Part shown: positions 54,858 to 63,547 of the stretch, piece after piece | How the letters are laid out: the number at the start of each line of letters is the position of its first letter | Position numbering within the stretch: the stretch's first letter is position 1 | Assembly: GCF_023586365.1 (NCBI RefSeq) | Contig: NZ_CP097759.1 | Location: 1 to 64,000, forward strand | Reading direction: 5' to 3' | Origin: Blochmannia endosymbiont of Camponotus sp. | Lineage (GTDB): Bacteria; Pseudomonadota; Gammaproteobacteria; Enterobacterales; Enterobacteriaceae | Length of the DNA: 64,000 nt | Translations under genes and position numbers: made by a program | The notes under the pieces: model-generated | What the model saw: the letters and a program-made list of their open reading frames with translations, nothing else | What the model was told of the DNA's origin: nothing | Database searches by the model: none

Positions 54858-57395
54858 ATGAATGATTTTGCTAAAGAAATCACACAAATTAACATAGAAG
54901 AAGAATTAACGCATTCTTATTTAGATTATGCTATGTCAGTGATTGTTGGGCGTGCATTGCCAGATGTTCGAGATGGATTAAAACCTGTGCATCGTCGTAT
55001 ATTATTTGCCATGCAAGTACTTGGGAATTGTTGGAATAGAAATTATAAAAAATCAGCTAGAGTAGTAGGTGATGTTATTGGAAAATATCATCCTCATGGG
55101 GATACAGCAGTATATGAAACTATAGTGCGCATGGCACAACCTTTTTTAATGCGTTATGCTTTAATAGATGGACAGGGTAATTTTGGTTCAATAGATGGTG
55201 ATCCAGCGGCGGCTATGCGTTATACTGAAGTACGTATGTCTAAAATAGCAAATGAATTATTGTTAGATTTAGACAAAGAAACTGTTGATTATGAACTGAA
55301 TTATGATGGCACTGAGAGTATTCCAGGAATATTACCTGCTAGAATTCCAAATATTTTGGTTAATGGTTCTTCTGGTATTGCTGTAGGAATGGCTACTAAT
55401 ATCCCTCCTCACAATCTTTCTGAGGTAATTAATGGATGTTTGGCGTTTATAGATAATGAGGATATTACTGTTGAAGGACTAATGAAATATATTCCGGGTC
55501 CAGATTTTCCTACTGCTGCTATTATTAATGATAGCGGTGGTCTGAAAGAAGCATATAGCACTGGACGAGGTAAAATTTATATTCGTGCTCGATCGGAAAT
55601 TGAAACTGATGTTAAAAGTGGTCGTGAATCTATCGTAATATATGAAATTCCTTATCAAGTTAATAAGGCTCGATTGTTAGAAAAGATTGCGGAATTAGCA
55701 AAATTAAAACGTATTGAGGGAATATATAATTTGCGTGATGAATCTGATAAGGATGGTATGCGAATAGTTGTTGAAATTAAACGTGATGCTATTAGTGAGG
55801 TAATTTTAAATAATTTATATTCTTTAACTTCTTTACAAACTTCATTCGGCATTAATATGGTAGCGTTACATCAAGGACAACCAAAAATTATGTCGTTAAA
55901 AGACATTTTATCTGCTTTTGTATGTCATCGTCGTGCAGTGGTAATACGTCGTGTTACTTTTGAATTAAAGAAAGCTCGTAATCGCATTCATATTTTAGAG
56001 GGATTGGCGATCGCATTGTTTAATATTGATTCAGTTATTGAACTTATCCGTCAATCTAATAGTTCTGTGGAAGCTAGTTCTGTGTTAACATCTTCATCGT
56101 GGAATGTAGGCAATGTTTTTGACATGAAACAGAGAACTTCTATTGACTTGATGAAACCGGAAGGTCCAGAAGTAGAGAATGCTGTTCACAATAATCAATA
56201 TTACCTGACTAAGAATCAAGTGCAATCTATTTTAGATTTAAAGTTACATAAACTTACTACTTTGGAGCATGAAAAATTATTAAAAGAATATAGTAGTTTG
56301 TTAGAAAAAATAGAAAATTTGATCTCTATTTTAAAAGATCCTAAATGCCTTATGAAGGTAATCCGTCAAGAATTATTGGTGATACAAGAGGAGTATAACG
56401 ATTCTCGTCGTACTGAAATTAGTAGCAATATTGAAAATATTAATGTCGAAAATTTAATTAATCAAAAAGATGTAGTAGTAACTTTATCATATCAAGGTTA
56501 TGTTAAATATCAACCATTAACAGATTACGAGGCGCAAAAACGGGGAGGAAAAGGAAAATTAGCAACACGAATTAAGGAAGAAGATTTTATTACGCGATTA
56601 CTAATAGCGAATACTCATGATACGGTTTTGTTATTTTCTAATTATGGGCGTATATATTGGATGAAAGTCTATCGATTACCTGCAGCTAGTCGTGGATCAC
56701 GAGGTAAACCAATTATTAATTTGTTGCCATTAGATGTGAATGAACGAATTACTGCTATTTTACCAATTCAAAACTATACAACAGGACATCAAGTATTTAT
56801 GGCGACTAGTAGTGGAGTTGTAAAAAAAACACCACTTACTGAGTTTAGTCGGCCACGTAATGTTGGTATTATTGCATTGAATCTTAATGATGGGGATGAA
56901 TTAATTGGAGCTGATGTAACTGATGGCAGTAATGAAGTAATGTTGTTTACTGCTTACGGAAAAGTTGTGCGATTTAAAGAAACACAGGTGCGAAGTGTAG
57001 GTCGCTCGGCGATCGGCGTAAAAGGTATTCATTTATTACAAGGTGACCGCGTAGTATCTTTAATTATACCAAAAGATAAGAGTTCTATTCTTACTGTTAC
57101 TCGCAATGGTTTTGGAAAACGTACTAATCAATCAGAATATCCAATTAAGTCTCGCGCGACTCAAGGCGTGATTTCTATTAAGGTTACTGAGCGAAATGGT
57201 AATGTAATTGGTGCTGTGCAAGTAAATCAATCTGATCAAATAATGATGATCACTGATTCCGGCCGATTAGTACGGACTCGTGTTTCTGAGGTTAATATCA
57301 TTAGACGTAATACTCAAGGGGTGATGTTAATTCGTACAGCATGCGATGAATGTGTAGTTGGGTTACAGTGTGTTGTTGAGTCAGTAGAGAGTTAA
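54858..57395 (+). CDS. gyrA: DNA gyrase subunit A
   Basis: Breakage-reunion subunit of gyrase. The ATG at 54858 follows GAGGA by about ten bases and gives 845 residues starting [10 protein letters not shown]; an in-frame TTG at 54831 is rejected. The catalytic Tyr122 is in AAMRYTEVR. In the quinolone-determining region position 83 is Thr and position 87 is Glu. The C-terminal beta-pinwheel is present, including the GyrA box QKRGGKG. The protein ends at [13 protein letters not shown], so the acidic tail of about 30 residues seen in E. coli (875) is absent. Confidence 0.98.
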   Translation: MNDFAKEITQINIEEELTHSYLDYAMSVIVGRALPDVRDGLKPVHRRILFAMQVLGNCWNRNYKKSARVVGDVIGKYHPHGDTAVYETIVRMAQPFLMRYALIDGQGNFGSIDGDPAAAMRYTEVRMSKIANELLLDLDKETVDYELNYDGTESIPGILPARIPNILVNGSSGIAVGMATNIPPHNLSEVINGCLAFIDNEDITVEGLMKYIPGPDFPTAAIINDSGGLKEAYSTGRGKIYIRARSEIETDVKSGRESIVIYEIPYQVNKARLLEKIAELAKLKRIEGIYNLRDESDKDGMRIVVEIKRDAISEVILNNLYSLTSLQTSFGINMVALHQGQPKIMSLKDILSAFVCHRRAVVIRRVTFELKKARNRIHILEGLAIALFNIDSVIELIRQSNSSVEASSVLTSSSWNVGNVFDMKQRTSIDLMKPEGPEVENAVHNNQYYLTKNQVQSILDLKLHKLTTLEHEKLLKEYSSLLEKIENLISILKDPKCLMKVIRQELLVIQEEYNDSRRTEISSNIENINVENLINQKDVVVTLSYQGYVKYQPLTDYEAQKRGGKGKLATRIKEEDFITRLLIANTHDTVLLFSNYGRIYWMKVYRLPAASRGSRGKPIINLLPLDVNERITAILPIQNYTTGHQVFMATSSGVVKKTPLTEFSRPRNVGIIALNLNDGDELIGADVTDGSNEVMLFTAYGKVVRFKETQVRSVGRSAIGVKGIHLLQGDRVVSLIIPKDKSSILTVTRNGFGKRTNQSEYPIKSRATQGVISIKVTERNGNVIGAVQVNQSDQIMMITDSGRLVRTRVSEVNIIRRNTQGVMLIRTACDECVVGLQCVVESVES

Positions 57396-58085
57396 AATTG
57401 TTTTATTTAAGTCAGTATCGAAGAGAATTTATTGTCATTAATTTTCGGTTTTAATAATGAAATTTTACTCAATAATAAGAGATGTTTGCGTTTGTGCAAT
57501 TAATATTGCATTTTGTGTTGTTTAGTCATGTATTCTTTTTATATTTATTATGTTAATATATATGTGGTATATAGTAATTATTTTTAATATAATGATACAA
57601 AATAATTACTATAATTTATGAAATAGTTAATTAGAGTAGTGATTATTTAACTTGAGATAATGCAACTAATATGCAATTCATATTATGATGTGATCATTTT
57701 ATTATTAATGTGAACATTGTGATTATAAGTAATGTTATATTTAATGATAGAAGTTGTTAGTTATAGGTATTAAGTGAGAGATCGTCATGTATTAAACAGT
57801 AAATAATATAGATAGGGCGAAACAGGTAGGTTCTTTTTTATGTTGTATGAGTAGGATTTAGTTTTTGTGTGCGTTGTTCAAATATGAGTGGAATTGTTGG
57901 GGAATTGTATTTTAAATATGCCGATATAGTTGATACAAAGTGGCAAAGTAGGCGGTTTATTATGTAAATAAACAGGAATGGGTTGGCGTATATAAAGTGC
58001 TGATTTATTCTTAAAGACAGTTAATATTAGGTGTTATTGACTTGTTAAATAGTATTTTTTACTTACTATATGGTGAGGTATTAAT
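57396..58085. other. gyrA/ompC spacer with a long hairpin
   Basis: About 690 bases with no coding frame. A 15-bp-arm hairpin lies at 57570-57613. I looked for a MicF-like RNA and OmpR sites before the porin and found nothing I could support. GAGG near 58074-58080 is the porin ribosome-binding site. In E. coli the rcs genes and others lie between gyrA and ompC. Confidence 0.65.
57570..57613. repeat. 15-bp-arm hairpin downstream of gyrA
   Basis: Positions 57570-57584 and 57599-57613 are exact reverse complements with a 14-base loop. It lies 175 bases after the gyrA stop codon. It is AT-rich without a T-run; a 3'-end role for gyrA mRNA is inferred. Confidence 0.75.
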
Positions 58086-59207
58086 ATGAAATTACGGTGT
58101 TTTACTAGCCTGGTTGCAACTATGGTGATGGCAAGCACTGCCGGGGCTTCTGAAATTTACAATAAGGATGGAAATGTATTAGATATGTTTGGTAGTCTTG
58201 TTGGAGGTCATTATTTTTCTAAAGATAATACTAAAAATGGGGATAATTCGTTTGTAAGATATGGTTTTTCTGGAACAACATATATTAATGACCAAATTAT
58301 TGGTTTTGGTATGTGGGAGCATGAAATTTCCTTAAAGAATACCGAAGGAACTATTGTAAATAATAATGATAAGGTGTTGCTTGGTTATGCAGGAATAAAA
58401 TTTGGAAATTTAGGAAGTATTGATTATGGAAGAAATTATGGAGTATTGTATGATGTGGGAGCATGGACGGATGTAACACCAGGATTTGGAGGAGATATAT
58501 TATTTGTAGATAATTTTTTATCTAATCGTAGTTCAAATGTGATTACATATCGTAATAAAAATCTTTTTGGTTTTGTGAATGGACTAGATTTTGCCTTACA
58601 ATATCAAGGTAAAAATGATGTGAACAAAGCAACGGGTCGTACTTTAAAAACGGCTAACGGAGAAGGATATGGGGTGTCCGCGTCTTATTCATTGGATAAT
58701 GGATTTGCTGCGTCCGCGGCTTACACTAATAATAAACGTATCATTGAACAAACTGGTTTAGATAGCAATCTTTGTTGCAATGATAATGCTGAAGCGTATT
58801 CCTTGGGTATAAAATATGATGGAAACGGCATGTATGTAGCAGTTACTTATGGAGAAACTTATAATATGACTCCATTTGGAAGTTTTTGTGATAATCTTAA
58901 TCCAGAATATATTTATGGATTTGTTAATAAAGCTAAGAATGTTGAATTAGTGGCCCAATATCAGTTTGATTTTGGTTTACGCCCTTCTGTGTCTTATTTG
59001 TATTCAAAAGCTGATGATGCGGAAAATGATGGTTATAGAAACTTCTTAAAAAAATGTGTTACAGTTGGAACAAGTTATATTTTTAATAAAAATATTTGTA
59101 CCACTATGGATTATAGAATTAATTTATTACATAAGGATAGTTTTACTAGAGCGTCTCAGATTTGTACCGATAATGTTGTCGCATTGGGCGTAGCTTACGT
59201 ATTTTAA
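58086..59207 (+). CDS. ompC: Outer-membrane general porin, OmpC/OmpF family
   Basis: Trimeric 16-strand diffusion porin. It has 373 residues with a signal peptide cleaved probably after AGA (about residue 21). The mature start SEIYNKDGN matches AEVYNKDGN, and FGSIDYGRNYGVLYDV-type motifs, VAQYQFDFGLRPSVSYL, DYRINLL and the terminal Phe (GVAYVF) are typical. Position after gyrA fits ompC. Two oddities stand out. The constriction loop reads WTDVTPGFGGD where E. coli has PEFGGD, losing the eyelet Glu. Six cysteines occur in the mature protein, where enteric porins normally have none. Confidence 0.93.
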   Translation: MKLRCFTSLVATMVMASTAGASEIYNKDGNVLDMFGSLVGGHYFSKDNTKNGDNSFVRYGFSGTTYINDQIIGFGMWEHEISLKNTEGTIVNNNDKVLLGYAGIKFGNLGSIDYGRNYGVLYDVGAWTDVTPGFGGDILFVDNFLSNRSSNVITYRNKNLFGFVNGLDFALQYQGKNDVNKATGRTLKTANGEGYGVSASYSLDNGFAASAAYTNNKRIIEQTGLDSNLCCNDNAEAYSLGIKYDGNGMYVAVTYGETYNMTPFGSFCDNLNPEYIYGFVNKAKNVELVAQYQFDFGLRPSVSYLYSKADDAENDGYRNFLKKCVTVGTSYIFNKNICTTMDYRINLLHKDSFTRASQICTDNVVALGVAYVF

Positions 59208-59217
59208 AAACCGGTCA

Positions 59218-59280
59218 ACATTTAATACTAAAACAGGCGAATTAATATTATATTAATTCGCCTGTTTTAGTATTAAATGT
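59218..59280. terminator. 63-base perfect palindrome between ompC and ddlA
   Basis: Positions 59218-59248 and 59250-59280 are exact reverse complements around a single T, giving about 30 bp of stem with a three-base loop. It includes the GC-containing segment AACAGGCGAATT. It begins ten bases after the porin stop codon and ends 15 bases before the ddlA ATG. No T-run follows; the ddlA ribosome-binding site comes right after. It most likely ends or stabilises the porin mRNA. Confidence 0.85.
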
Positions 59281-59295
59281 ATCAAGGAATGGAGT

Positions 59296-60378
59296 ATGTC
59301 TAAATTATGTATTGGTATTATTTGTGGGGGTCGTTCTTTAGAACACGAGATTTCATTGAAATCAGCTATGTGTATTGCACAGTTTATTGATAAATTGCGT
59401 TTTGAAGCTATGATTTTATGGATAGATAAAAAAGGATATTGGCATTTGAAAGATATCGACTTTAATGATTTATCGTATAATAAAAATGATAAAATTTCTA
59501 TTTTGTTACAAAATTGTCCTCATCAATTTAAATTTCATACTAAAAATATAAATATTTTATTAAAATTTGATATTATTTTCCCTGTAGTTCATGGAACGCT
59601 AGGAGAAGATGGTGCTTTGCAGGGTTTATTGTGTATGATGAATTTACCATTTGTTGGGTCTAATGTTTTGAGTTCATCTATAGGGATGGATAAAGACGTA
59701 TCTAAATGTTTATTGCGTGACGCGGGTTTATCTGTAGTACCGTTTAAAACTGTTTTGGCTCAGGATCAGCATAATATAGATTTTGATTATTTTGTTTCTA
59801 TTTTTGGATTGCCTTTGTTTGTGAAGCCATCAAATCAAGGGTCATCGATAGGAGTATCGAAAGTTACTAAATTTAAAGATTTTAACTTAGCATTAATCAA
59901 AGCTTTCTCTTTTAGTAATAAAATATTGATAGAACCAGCTATTATTGGAAGAGAATTGGAATGCGCGGTATTGGGTAATGATAATCCAAAAATTAGTGTA
60001 TGTGGTGAAGTTATATTATCAAATAATCATTTTTATACTTATCATGACAAATATGTGGAGCATAAAGCACAGATCATGATACCTGCTTTAATTAATGATG
60101 CTATAAGCGATGATATTCGTCATATTGTTTTACGTGCATTTCAAGTATTAAATTGTTCTGGAATGGCACGTGTCGATGTTTTTTTAAATTTGGATAATAA
60201 AATTTTTATTAACGAAGTTAATACGTTACCTGGATTTACTTGCGATAGTATGTATCCTAAATTGTGGGAGGCAAGTGGATTAAATTTTCAATCGCTAATT
60301 ACGAAATTGGTAGAATTAGCGTTGGATCTACATGATAAAAATAATTATTTTTATCATGTAGATAATGCTGTTATTTAA
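59296..60378 (+). CDS. ddlA: D-alanine--D-alanine ligase (DdlA type)
   Basis: Makes the D-Ala-D-Ala dipeptide of peptidoglycan with ATP. At 360 residues and by sequence it is the DdlA form (E. coli DdlA 364; DdlB 306): [60 protein letters not shown] and [16 protein letters not shown] precedes the ATG closely. E. coli ddlA is at about 8.6 min, so this gene has moved into the ompC-proL interval. It is probably transcribed from its own promoter or by readthrough past the palindrome. Confidence 0.96.
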   Translation: MSKLCIGIICGGRSLEHEISLKSAMCIAQFIDKLRFEAMILWIDKKGYWHLKDIDFNDLSYNKNDKISILLQNCPHQFKFHTKNINILLKFDIIFPVVHGTLGEDGALQGLLCMMNLPFVGSNVLSSSIGMDKDVSKCLLRDAGLSVVPFKTVLAQDQHNIDFDYFVSIFGLPLFVKPSNQGSSIGVSKVTKFKDFNLALIKAFSFSNKILIEPAIIGRELECAVLGNDNPKISVCGEVILSNNHFYTYHDKYVEHKAQIMIPALINDAISDDIRHIVLRAFQVLNCSGMARVDVFLNLDNKIFINEVNTLPGFTCDSMYPKLWEASGLNFQSLITKLVELALDLHDKNNYFYHVDNAVI

Positions 60379-60386
60379 AAATATTT

Positions 60387-60460
60387 TCGGCATGAGAGGA
60401 TTTGAACCTCTGATCCCCGACACCCCATGCCGGTGCGCTACCAAGCTACGCTACATGCCG
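60387..60460 (-). tRNA. tRNA-Pro (anticodon GGG)
   Basis: A 74-base cloverleaf on the minus strand: acceptor CGGCATG/CATGCCG, anticodon loop TGGGGTG (GGG), T loop TTCAAAT, discriminator A. It matches E. coli proL, which lies in the same map interval. CCA is not encoded. It converges on ddlA with eight bases between them. Confidence 0.96.
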
Positions 60461-60728
60461 TTTTAAGTTTATTATAAGAAATTTGTAAAAAAATAAATAT
60501 ACAACTGTAGATTATATATCCTGAATATGATTGTTAGCTTTTGTTTGTGATCACTCAGATCTTTTTATATATATTTGATGTTATATGTACTGGTATTTTA
60601 TTATTTTACGTTAATATATTTATTGAATTCAATTTCATTAGTTATTAATTATAATTTTATTGAATGGTTAATGTGTATTTGTATTTTATGATACAAGGAA
60701 GATATATTTATAAAAATAAATTATGTTA

Positions 60729-61022
60729 TTAAGCACGTGTAAAATCAATATGCATTACTTTGGGCTTGAAAGGATGATATTGTAGTTCTTGCACTTTAAC
60801 TGCAATAGGTTGTTGATTTTCAAGAAACAATAGAATGACATTATTTTTGTATAATTGTATTATAGCTTCAGGATGTAATATATCGTTTTGATTCAATGTA
60901 ATGGGTACACTTGGTTCATTGCCTCTATTGTAGATAATAGCTGGACATTTGTTTTGTTTACGTAATCGTCTTGTTGCGCCTTTTTTGTGATAAATACGTA
61001 AACTAGCTTTGATTGTTAACAT
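60729..61022 (-). CDS. rplY: 50S ribosomal protein L25
   Basis: Binds 5S rRNA. From the ATG at 61022 it has 97 residues (E. coli 94), starting MLTIKASLRIYHKKGATRRLR. AGGT lies nine bases upstream; the in-frame ATG at 61031 is less likely. CPAIIYNRG and the C-terminal HPFKPKVMHIDFTRA match the family well. It is the short L25 form without the CTC extension. In E. coli rplY is in the same interval. Confidence 0.97.
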   Translation of the reverse strand: MLTIKASLRIYHKKGATRRLRKQNKCPAIIYNRGNEPSVPITLNQNDILHPEAIIQLYKNNVILLFLENQQPIAVKVQELQYHPFKPKVMHIDFTRA

Positions 61023-61903
61023 TATTGTCATACCTAATTAAATATTTTTATTAATAGTTTGATTATAATATCTATAAATTTACAACGATGATTTCTCTTA
61101 CCACATGATACAATATAAATAACCATTTATATAGTTAAATATTATATGCAATAAATGTTGTTTAGTATTGTCTGTCGCAATGAATTTTCAATTGAATCAT
61201 TTCAACCGTTTAATGTATTAAACAATGAAGGTAATTGAAAATTGAATACTCATACCTTATTAGGTTCATCTGATTATAGCAGTTTGTATGTCAATATATG
61301 AAAATTATAAAAATTCTGGGGATTTATAGTGCTATACTCATAATATTTAATTGAATTTGATATCTTATTTTATTTCAAGGGATTTGCGATATTATAAAAC
61401 TGATAAAAATGTAATAGGATAAATATTTTCAATGATTTGATCAATTTTTAAAAATTTTGATTATTTATAAAATATTTTTGATAGAAAAAAATATGTTAAA
61501 AATGAATGAATAAATACAGTTTTATTTCCATATTTGTAATACATTAATGGATAATATAACTCTATTTATAGATTCAAAATTATGAATGTGATTCACGGAG
61601 ATATTTATGCATAAAAATGAGGAATACATGATTGATGTTTTTGTATAAATCATAATATTTATTTTTACAATATGAAAGTGTTGGTAATGTTTAGGTGTTT
61701 TTTATAACAAATGTAATTATATAAATAAGATCTAAATAATTTAAAAACTAATATACTTGATTGTGGGTTTGTAATAATAAAATATGCATTTTTAATATTA
61801 ATCAATGTATACTTGATTAATATTAAATTTGTTTTGAAATTGATGATAAGTACAATATTTTACATGAAAATTTTTTAGTGAATGCATTTTTAGAGAAAGT
61901 TAT
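61023..61903. other. rplY/folE divergent spacer with inverted repeats
   Basis: About 880 bases without a gene. Two structured spots are seen. In 61183-61243, 11-bp arms AATTTTCAATT/AATTGAAAATT enclose an inner GTTTAAT/ATTAAAC hairpin. At 61791-61827 there are 15-bp arms with a 7-base loop. The rest is AT-rich, including promoters of rplY and folE that I cannot define. Confidence 0.7.
61791..61827. repeat. 15-bp-arm hairpin upstream of folE
   Basis: TTTAATATTAATCAA (61791-61805) and its exact reverse complement (61813-61827) flank TGTATAC. It ends 76 bases before the folE ATG. It may be an operator, an attenuator-like leader structure or a relic terminator. Confidence 0.75.
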
Positions 61904-62569
61904 ATGTCTATTTTAACACAAGAAGCGCTATTAGTACGTGATGCTTTATCAGTTCGAGGATTAGAAAATCCATTAATTGAGTTGAATATTAATCATCAAA
62001 TACGTAAACGTCGTATTGAAGACCATATGAGAGCTATTGTGCATCTTCTTAGTCTCGATTTAGAACATGATAGTTTATTAAATACTCCTAAACGTATAGC
62101 TAAGATGTATATAGAAGAAATTTTTTCAGGTTTAGATTATTCAAATTTTCCTAAAATTGCAATTATTCAAAATACAATGCAAATCAATGAAATGATCACA
62201 GTAAGGGGTATTAATATCACTAGCACTTGTGAGCATCATTTTATTGTTTTTAATGGCAAAGTGACTATTTCTTATATTCCAGAAAAAAATGTGATTGGTT
62301 TGTCAAAAATAAATAGGATAGTACGATTTTTTTCTAAAAGACCTCAATTACAGGAACGATTAACAAAACAAATTTTTTTAGCGTTGCAAACCTTACTTAA
62401 TACAAATAATGTGGCAATATTTATTGATGCAGTGCATTATTGTGTCAAAGCTAGGGGTATTCATGATGTTAGTAGTACTACGACTACTACTGCATTAGGG
62501 GGGTTATTTGAATCTAATACGAATATTAGAAAAGAATTTCTGCATGCAATTATGTATTGTAACCATTGA
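61904..62569 (+). CDS. folE: GTP cyclohydrolase I
   Basis: First step of folate synthesis, turning GTP into dihydroneopterin triphosphate. It has 221 residues (E. coli 222). Zinc ligands are in TSTCEHHF (Cys and His near 110-113) and HYCVKARG (Cys near 181). SKINRIV and RPQLQERLT match the family. It stands alone between gene-free stretches. With FolC it indicates folate synthesis in this genome. Confidence 0.98.
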   Translation: MSILTQEALLVRDALSVRGLENPLIELNINHQIRKRRIEDHMRAIVHLLSLDLEHDSLLNTPKRIAKMYIEEIFSGLDYSNFPKIAIIQNTMQINEMITVRGINITSTCEHHFIVFNGKVTISYIPEKNVIGLSKINRIVRFFSKRPQLQERLTKQIFLALQTLLNTNNVAIFIDAVHYCVKARGIHDVSSTTTTTALGGLFESNTNIRKEFLHAIMYCNH

Positions 62570-62677
62570 TTTATTTTTATTTAAAATTTAATAAAGTTAT
62601 TATATATAACATAGAATATGAATTCTAAAATATAGCAATTTGCTTATAATATGTATTTAAGTATTTGTAATAGATAA

Positions 62678-62709
62678 ATATCGAAGTATAACAAATTATA
62701 CTTCGATAT
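62678..62709. terminator. 14-bp hairpin downstream of folE
   Basis: ATATCGAAGTATAA and TTATACTTCGATAT are exact reverse complements with loop CAAA, starting 109 bases after the folE stop codon. No T-run follows. It probably acts at the folE mRNA 3' end. Confidence 0.65.
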
Positions 62710-63224
62710 GAAATATTTCATGCTTATGTGAATAGATATTAGAGTCGTTTTAGGGATTTGTTTTTATCAATATAAAATTGTAACTGTATATCTGAATATA
62801 TATTTAAGTAGAAAATCATTTATGTAGTTTTTTATTAAATAAATTGATCTAAGAATTTATTTTTTATGATTAAGCGTTTAAAAAAAAGATCATAAAAATT
62901 GAAATTTCAGTGCACTTGATTTTATCTCTGTTAATTCATAATATGATTTATATGTCTATATGTATATTATGTTTGGACTCGCTCAGTTTGATTGCAATGT
63001 AGTGGAGTGGGGGAGTGTTGTCTTGAGAGGTTATATTTTAAATGGAAACATGAATGAGTATAGAGTTAAAAACAAAAATTTTTTAAATTATATAAAAACA
63101 TTGATATGGATGTTGTATGTAAGTAAAATAAATTCTATCAAGTAATAGCCCTGTAAATGAAAGGAATGATTATAATAAAATTTTTTAATATTTAATTTTT
63201 TATTGTCATTAATTTGATAATAAT

Positions 63225-63243
63225 TGTCGTCTACAAGACGACA
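63225..63243. repeat. GC-containing 7-bp hairpin after metG
   Basis: TGTCGTC and GACGACA around TACAA, unusually GC-rich for this region. It is about 300 bases past the metG stop codon on the minus strand. It may mark a transcript end; no T-run is seen. Confidence 0.5.
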
Positions 63244-63547
63244 TATGTTAATATAGCGTTGTTTCATTTTAAAATACTTTAATAGAATTAATAGTATTAA
63301 TTGTTGTTGTATCTTAATGATATTAAGAAATGTTTTCATTTATTTGAATTAAGATATTAAATATAATATTAAATTAATGTATACTGCATCTTTTTAGGTG
63401 ATGTTTTTCTAAAACAAGAGTCTATGTATGTCTTCATTTTTGATAATAAATTCACGTATAGTTTTCATTGTGTAGCATATGAACTAATATAGTTGGTTTG
63501 TTTTGATGTTATTGTCTTTATATTAAATAGTGATTTGGGCTGTGTAT

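Larger units (their letters stand above)
62570..63547. other. folE/metG convergent spacer, about 980 bases
   Basis: No supported gene. Two small open frames (61 codons at 62960-63145 on the plus strand, 83 codons at 63088-63339 on the minus strand) overlap each other and show no homology I recognise. Hairpins lie at 62678-62709 (14-bp arms) and 63225-63243 (TGTCGTC-TACAA-GACGACA). Confidence 0.65.

Noticed and set aside
57396..58085. MicF-like small RNA upstream of the porin
   Set aside because: I see no sequence complementary to the porin start region with a terminator; the spacer shows only one AT hairpin.
62960..63339. Two small overlapping open frames between folE and metG
   Set aside because: They overlap on opposite strands, show base-bias composition and no homology, and lack good start signals. 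I treat the region as non-coding.
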